From NCBI GenBank assembly GCA_942159475.1, contig OW804099.1:3242382-3306381 (forward strand): 64,000 bases of DNA, given 5' to 3'. The notes under the pieces were generated by a model. It saw only the letters and a program-made list of their open reading frames with translations, had not been told where the DNA came from and made no database searches. Position numbers and translations under genes: made by a program. This DNA is from Sthenelais limicola (Eukaryota; Annelida; Polychaeta; Phyllodocida; Sigalionidae). Below are positions 58,852 to 64,000 of the stretch, piece by piece (within the stretch, counting starts at the first letter, position 1; each line of letters begins with the position of its first letter).

Positions 58852-61800
58852 CATAGCAAGGTATAGGGTTGATGGTTCAGCTACCTTATGTTCATAGCAA
58901 GGTATAGGGTTGATGGTTCAGCTACCTTATGTTCATAGCAAGGTATAGGGTTGATGGTTCAGCTACCTTATGTTCATAGCAAGGTATAGGGTTGATGGTT
59001 CAGCTACCTTATGTTCATAGCAAGGTATAGGGTTGATGGTTCAGCTACCTTATGTTCTTGCAAGGTATAGGGTTGATGGTTCAGCTACCTTATGTTCATA
59101 GCAAGGTATAGGGTTGATGGTTCAGCTACCTTATGTTCATAGCAAGGTATAGGGTTGATGGTTCAGCTGCCTTATGTTCATAGCAAGGTATAGGGTTGAT
59201 GGTTCAGCTACCTTATGTTCATAGCAAGGTATAGGGTTGATGGTTCAGCTACCTTATGTTCTTGCAAGGTATAGGGTCGATGGTTCAGCTACCTTATGTT
59301 CATAGCAAGGTATAGGGTCGATGGTTCAGCTACCTTATGTTCATAGCAAGGTATAGGGTTGATGGTTCAGCTACCTTATGTTCATAGCAAGGTATAGGGT
59401 TGATGGTTCAGCTACCTTATGTTCATAGCAAGGTATAGGGTTGATGGTTCAGCTACCTTATGTTCATAGCAAGGTATAGGGTTGATGGTTCAGCTACCTT
59501 ATGTTCATAGCAAGGTATAGGGTTGATGGTTCAGCTACCTTATGTTCTTGCAAGGTATAGGGTTGATGGTTCAGCTACCTTATGTTCATAGCAAGGTATA
59601 GGGTTGATGGTTCAGCTACCTTATGTTCATAGCAAGGTATAGGGTTGATGGTTCAGCTACCTTATGTTCATAGCAAGGTATAGGGTTGATGGTTCAGCTA
59701 CCTTATGTTCATAGCAAGGTATAGGGTTGATGGTTCAGCTACCTTATGTTCATAGCAAGGTATAGGGTTGATGGTTCAGCTACCTTATGTTCATAGCAAG
59801 GTATAGGGTTGATGGTTCAGCTACCTTATGTTCATAGCAAGGTATAGGGTTGATGGTTCAGCTACCTTATGTTCATAGCAAGGTATAGGGTTGATGGTTC
59901 AGCTACCTTATGTTCATAGCAAGGTATAGGGTTGATGGTTCAGCTACCTTATGTTCTTGCAAGGTATAGGGTTGATGGTTCAGCTACCTTATGTTCATAG
60001 CAAGGTATAGGGTTGATGGTTCAGCTACCTTATGTTCATAGCAAGGTATAGGGTTGATGGTTCAGCTACCTTATGTTCATAGCAAGGTATAGGGTTGATG
60101 GTTCAGCTACCTTATGTTCATAGCAAGGTATAGGGTTGATGGTTCAGCTACCTTATGTTCATAGCAAGGTATAGGGTTGATGGTTCAGCTACCTTATGTT
60201 CTTGCAAGGTATAGGGTTGATGGTTCAGCTACCTTATGTTCATAGCAAGGTATAGGGTTGATGGTTCAGCTACCTTATGTTCATAGCAAGGTATAGGGTT
60301 GATGGTTCAGCTACCTTATGTTCATAGCAAGGTATAGGGTTGATGGTTCAGCTACCTTATGTTCATAGCAAGGTATAGGGTTGATGGTTCAGCTACCTTA
60401 TGTTCATAGCAAGGTATAGGGTTGATGGTTCAGCTACCATATGTTCATAGCAAGGTATAGGGTTGATGGTTCAGCTACCTTATGTTCATAGCAAGGTATA
60501 GGGTTGATGGTTCAGCTACCTTATGTTCATAGCAAGGTATAGGGTTGATGGTTCAGCTACCTTATGTTCATAGCAAGGTATAGGGTTGATGGTTCAGCTA
60601 CCTTATGTTCATAGCAAGGTATAGGGTTGATGGTTCAGCTACCTTATGTTCATAGCAAGGTATAGGGTTGATGGTTCAGCTACCTTATGTTCTTGCAAGG
60701 TATAGGGTGGATGGTTCAGCTACCTTATGTTCTTGCAAGGTATAGGGTTGATGGTTCAGCTACCTTATGTTCTTGCAAGGTATAGGGTTGATGGTTCAGC
60801 TACCTTATGTTCATAGCAAGGTATAGGGTTGATGGTTCAGCTACCTTATGTTCATAGCAAGGTATAGGGTTGATGGTTCAGCTACCTTATGTTCTTGCAA
60901 GGTATAGGGTTGATGGTTCAGCTACCTTATGTTCATAGCAAGGTATAGGGTGGATGGTTCAGCTACCTTATGTTCATAGCAAGGTATAGGGTTGATGGTT
61001 CAGCTACCTTATGTTCATAGCAAGGTATAGGGTTGATGGTTCAGCTACCTTATGTTCATAGCAAGGTATAGGGTTGATGGTTCAGCTACCTTATGTTCAT
61101 AGCAAGGTATAGAGTTGATGGTTCAGCTACCTTATGTTCATAGCAAGGTATAGGGTTGATGGTTCACCTTATGTTCATAGCAAGGTATAGGGTTGATGGT
61201 TCAGCTACCTTATGTTCATAGCAAGGTATAGGGTTGATGGTTCAGCTACCTTATGTTCATAGCCAGGTATAGGGTTGATGGTTCAGCTACCTTATGTTCA
61301 TAGCAAGGTATAGGGTTGATGGTTCAGCTACCTTATGTTCATAGCAAGGTATAGGGTTGATGGTTCAGCTACCTTATGTTCATAGCAAGGTATAGGGTTG
61401 ATGGTTCAGCTACCTTATGTTCTTGCAAGGTATAGGGTTGATGGTTCAGCTACCTTATGTTCATAGCAAGGTATAGGGTTGATGGTTCAAGCTACCTTAT
61501 GTTCATAGCCAGGTATAGGGTTGATGGTTCAGCTACCTTATGTTCATAGCAAGGTATAGGGTTGATGGTACCTTATGTTCATAGCAAGGTATAGGGTTGA
61601 TGGTTCAGCTACCTTATGTTCTTGCAAGGTATAGGGTTGATGGTTCAGCTACCTTATGTTCTTGCAAGGTATAGGGTTGATGGTTCAGCTACCTTATGTT
61701 CTTGCAAGGTATAGGGTTGATGGTTCAGCTACCTTATGTTCTTGCAAGGTATAGGGTTGATGGTTCAGCTACCTTATGTTCATAGCAAGGTATAGGGTTG

Positions 61801-64000
61801 ATGGTTCAGCTACCTTATGTTCATAGCAAGGTATAGGGTTGATGGTTCAGCTACCTTATGTTCATAGCAAGGTATAGGGTTGATGGTTCAGCTACCTTAT
61901 GTTCTTGCAAGGTATAGGGTTGATGGTTCAGCTACCTTATGTTCTTGCAAGGTATAGGGTTGATGGTTCAGCTACCTTATGTTCATAGCAAGGTATAGGG
62001 TTGATGGTTCAGCTACCTTATGTTCATAGCAAGGTATAGGGTTGATGGTTCAGCTACCTTATGTTCATAGCAAGGTATAGGGTTGATGGTTCAGCTACCT
62101 TATGTTCATAGCAAGGTATAGGGTTGATGGTTCAGCTACCTTATGTTCATAGCAAGGTATAGGTTGATGGTTCAGCTACATTATGTTCATAGCAAGGGTT
62201 AGGGTTGATGGTTCAGCTACATTATGTTCATAGCAAGGTATAGGGTTGATGGTTCAGCTACCTTATGTTCATAGCAAGGTATAGGGTTGATGGTTCAGCT
62301 ACCTTATGTTCATAGCAAGGTATAGGGTTGATGGTTCAGCTACCTTATGTTCTTAGCAAGGTATAGGGTTGATGGTTCAGCTACCTTATGTTCATAGCAA
62401 GGTATAGGGTTGATGGTTCAGCTACCTTATGTTCATAGCAAGGTATAGGGTTGATGGTTCAGCTACCTTATGTTCATAGCAAGGTATAGGGTTGATGGTT
62501 CAGCTACCTTATGTTCATAGCAAGGTATAGGGTTGATGGTTCAGCTACCTTATGTTCATAGCAAGGTATAGGGTTGATGGTTCAGCTACCTTATGTTCAT
62601 AGCAAGGTATAGGGTTGATGGTTCAGCTACCTTATGTTCATAGCAAGGTATAGGGTTGATGGTTCAGCTACCTTATGTTCTTGCAAGGTATAGGGTTGAT
62701 GGTTCAGCTACCTTATGTTCATAGGCAAGGTATAGGGTTGATGGTTCAGCTACCTTATGTTCATAGCAAGGTATAGGGTTGATGGTTCAGCTACCTTATG
62801 TTCATAGCAAGGTATAGGGTTGATGGTTCAGCTACCTTATGTTCATAGCAAGGTATAGGGTTGATGGTTCAGCTACCTTATGTTCTTGCAAGGTATAGGG
62901 TTGATGGTTCAGCTACCTTATGTTCATAGCAAGGTATAGGGTTGATGGTTCAGCTACCTTATGTTCATAGCAAGGTATAGGGTTGATGGTTCAGCTACAT
63001 TATGTTCATAGCAAGGTATAGGGTTGATGGTTCAGCTACCTTATGTTCATAGCAAGGTATAGGGTTGATGGTTCAGCTACCTTATGTTCTTAGCAAGGTA
63101 TAGGGTTGATGGTTCAGCTACCTTATGTTCTTGCAAGGTATAGGGTTGATGGTTCAGCTACCTTATGTTCATAGCAAGGTATAGGGTTGATGGTTCAGCT
63201 ACCTTATGTTCATAGCAAGGTATAGGGTTGATGGTTCAGCTACCTTATGTTCATAGCAAGGGTATAGGGTTGATGGTTCAGCTACCTTATGTTCATAGCA
63301 AGGTATAGGGTTGATGGTTCAGCTACCTTATGTTCATAGCAAGGTATAGGGTTGATGGTTCAGCTACCTTATGTTCATAGCAAGGTATAGGGTTGATGGT
63401 TCAGCTACCTTATGTTCATAGCAAGGTATAGGGTTGATGGTTCAGCTACCTTATGTTCATAGCAAGGTATAGGGTTGATGGTTCAGCTACCTTATGTTCA
63501 TAGCAAGGTATAGGGTTGATGGTTCAGCTACCTTATGTTCATAGCAAGGTTAGGGTTGATGGTTCAGCTACCTTATGTTCTTGCAAGGTATAGGGTTGAT
63601 GGTTCAGCTACCTTATGTTCTTGCAAGGTATAGGGTTGATGGTTCAGCTACCTTATGTTCATAGCAAGGTATAGGGTTGATGGTTCAGCTACCTTATGTT
63701 CATAGCAAGGTATAGGGTTGATGGTTCAGCTACCTTATGTTCATAGCAAGGTATAGGGTTGATGGTTCAGCTACCTTATGTTCATAGCAAGGTATAGGGT
63801 TGATGGTTCAGCTACCTTATGTTCATAGCAAGGTATAGGGTTGATGGTTCAGCTACCTTATGTTCATAGCAAGGTATAGGGTTGATGGTTCAGCTACCTT
63901 ATGTTCATAGCAAGGTATAGGGTTGATGGTTCAGCTACCTTATGTTCATAGCAAGGTATAGGGGTTGATGGTTCAGCTACCTTATGTTCTTGCAAGGTAT
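58852..64000. repeat. 41-bp tandem array (~126 copies), runs off window
   Basis: The monomer reads CATAGCAAGGTATAGGGTTG then ATGGTTCAGCTACCTTATGT and T. A 39-bp variant has CTTGCAAGG in place of CATAGCAAGG. Units are very alike. Within each, CATA plus AAGGTA can pair with TACCTTATG around an 18-base loop, leaving GC bulged. Two late variants (62196 and 63548) happen to read GGTTAGGG. The array continues past the end of the window. Confidence 0.98.

Noticed and set aside
10639..64000. CRISPR arrays
   Set aside because: Repeats are directly contiguous without unique spacers, there are no cas genes, and the context is animal DNA.
58852..64000. Telomeric repeat
   Set aside because: GGTTAGGG occurs only as two one-off variants (62196, 63548) of the 41-bp unit. 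There is no run of TTAGGG.
58852..64000. tRNA-like internal promoter (B box) in the 41-bp unit
   Set aside because: GGTTCAGCTACC resembles GGTTCGANTCC only in its first half. There is no A box and no cloverleaf.

Overview
The window looks like nuclear DNA from an animal, probably a marine invertebrate; the species cannot be fixed from sequence alone. The reasons are one intact C2H2 zinc-finger reading frame with TGEKP linkers behind a canonical splice acceptor, a decayed non-LTR retrotransposon reverse transcriptase, several foldback and inverted-repeat transposon relics, a 200-N scaffold gap, and no bacterial operon structure. About 52 kb of the 64 kb (roughly 80%) is tandem repeat.

Layout. 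0-9.6 kb: a foldback element, a 76/80-bp array carrying perfect 5' splice-site motifs, a degenerate ~160-bp array, a 27/28-bp array, a reverse transcriptase pseudogene on the minus strand, a 60-bp array, a 69-bp array, and the first full copy of a composite foldback repeat. 10.0-10.5 kb: a 31-bp array. 10.6-19.7 kb: a 9-kb array of a ~47-bp monomer. 19.7-23.5 kb: mostly unique DNA with the assembly gap, a LINE-like tail, a possible 5' exon, a hammerhead-like relic, a 13-bp array, a second copy of the composite foldback and a 410-bp element with terminal inverted repeats. 23.6-26.3 kb: a 36-bp array with a clear 216-bp higher-order repeat. 26.5-27.9 kb: the zinc-finger gene. 27.9-28.6 kb: a 49-bp satellite that is visibly made from the gene's own finger repeat. 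29.4-58.5 kb: a 29-kb array of a 44-bp monomer, including a tandem duplication of about 6 kb. 58.5-58.85 kb: a small unique island. 58.85-64 kb: a 41-bp array that runs off the window.

The only credible protein-coding gene is the 13-finger protein at 26529-27890. Most other long reading frames are artefacts of repeat periods divisible by 3, or of monomers lacking stops. The points most worth a second look are: the satellite born from zinc-finger coding sequence, with an 11-bp deletion that fixes the gene's present stop; a p53-family-like response element in most units of the 29-kb array; nested higher-order structure in three arrays; a foldback family with shared termini; and a Penelope-type hammerhead-like relic. 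Functional readings of these are inference.
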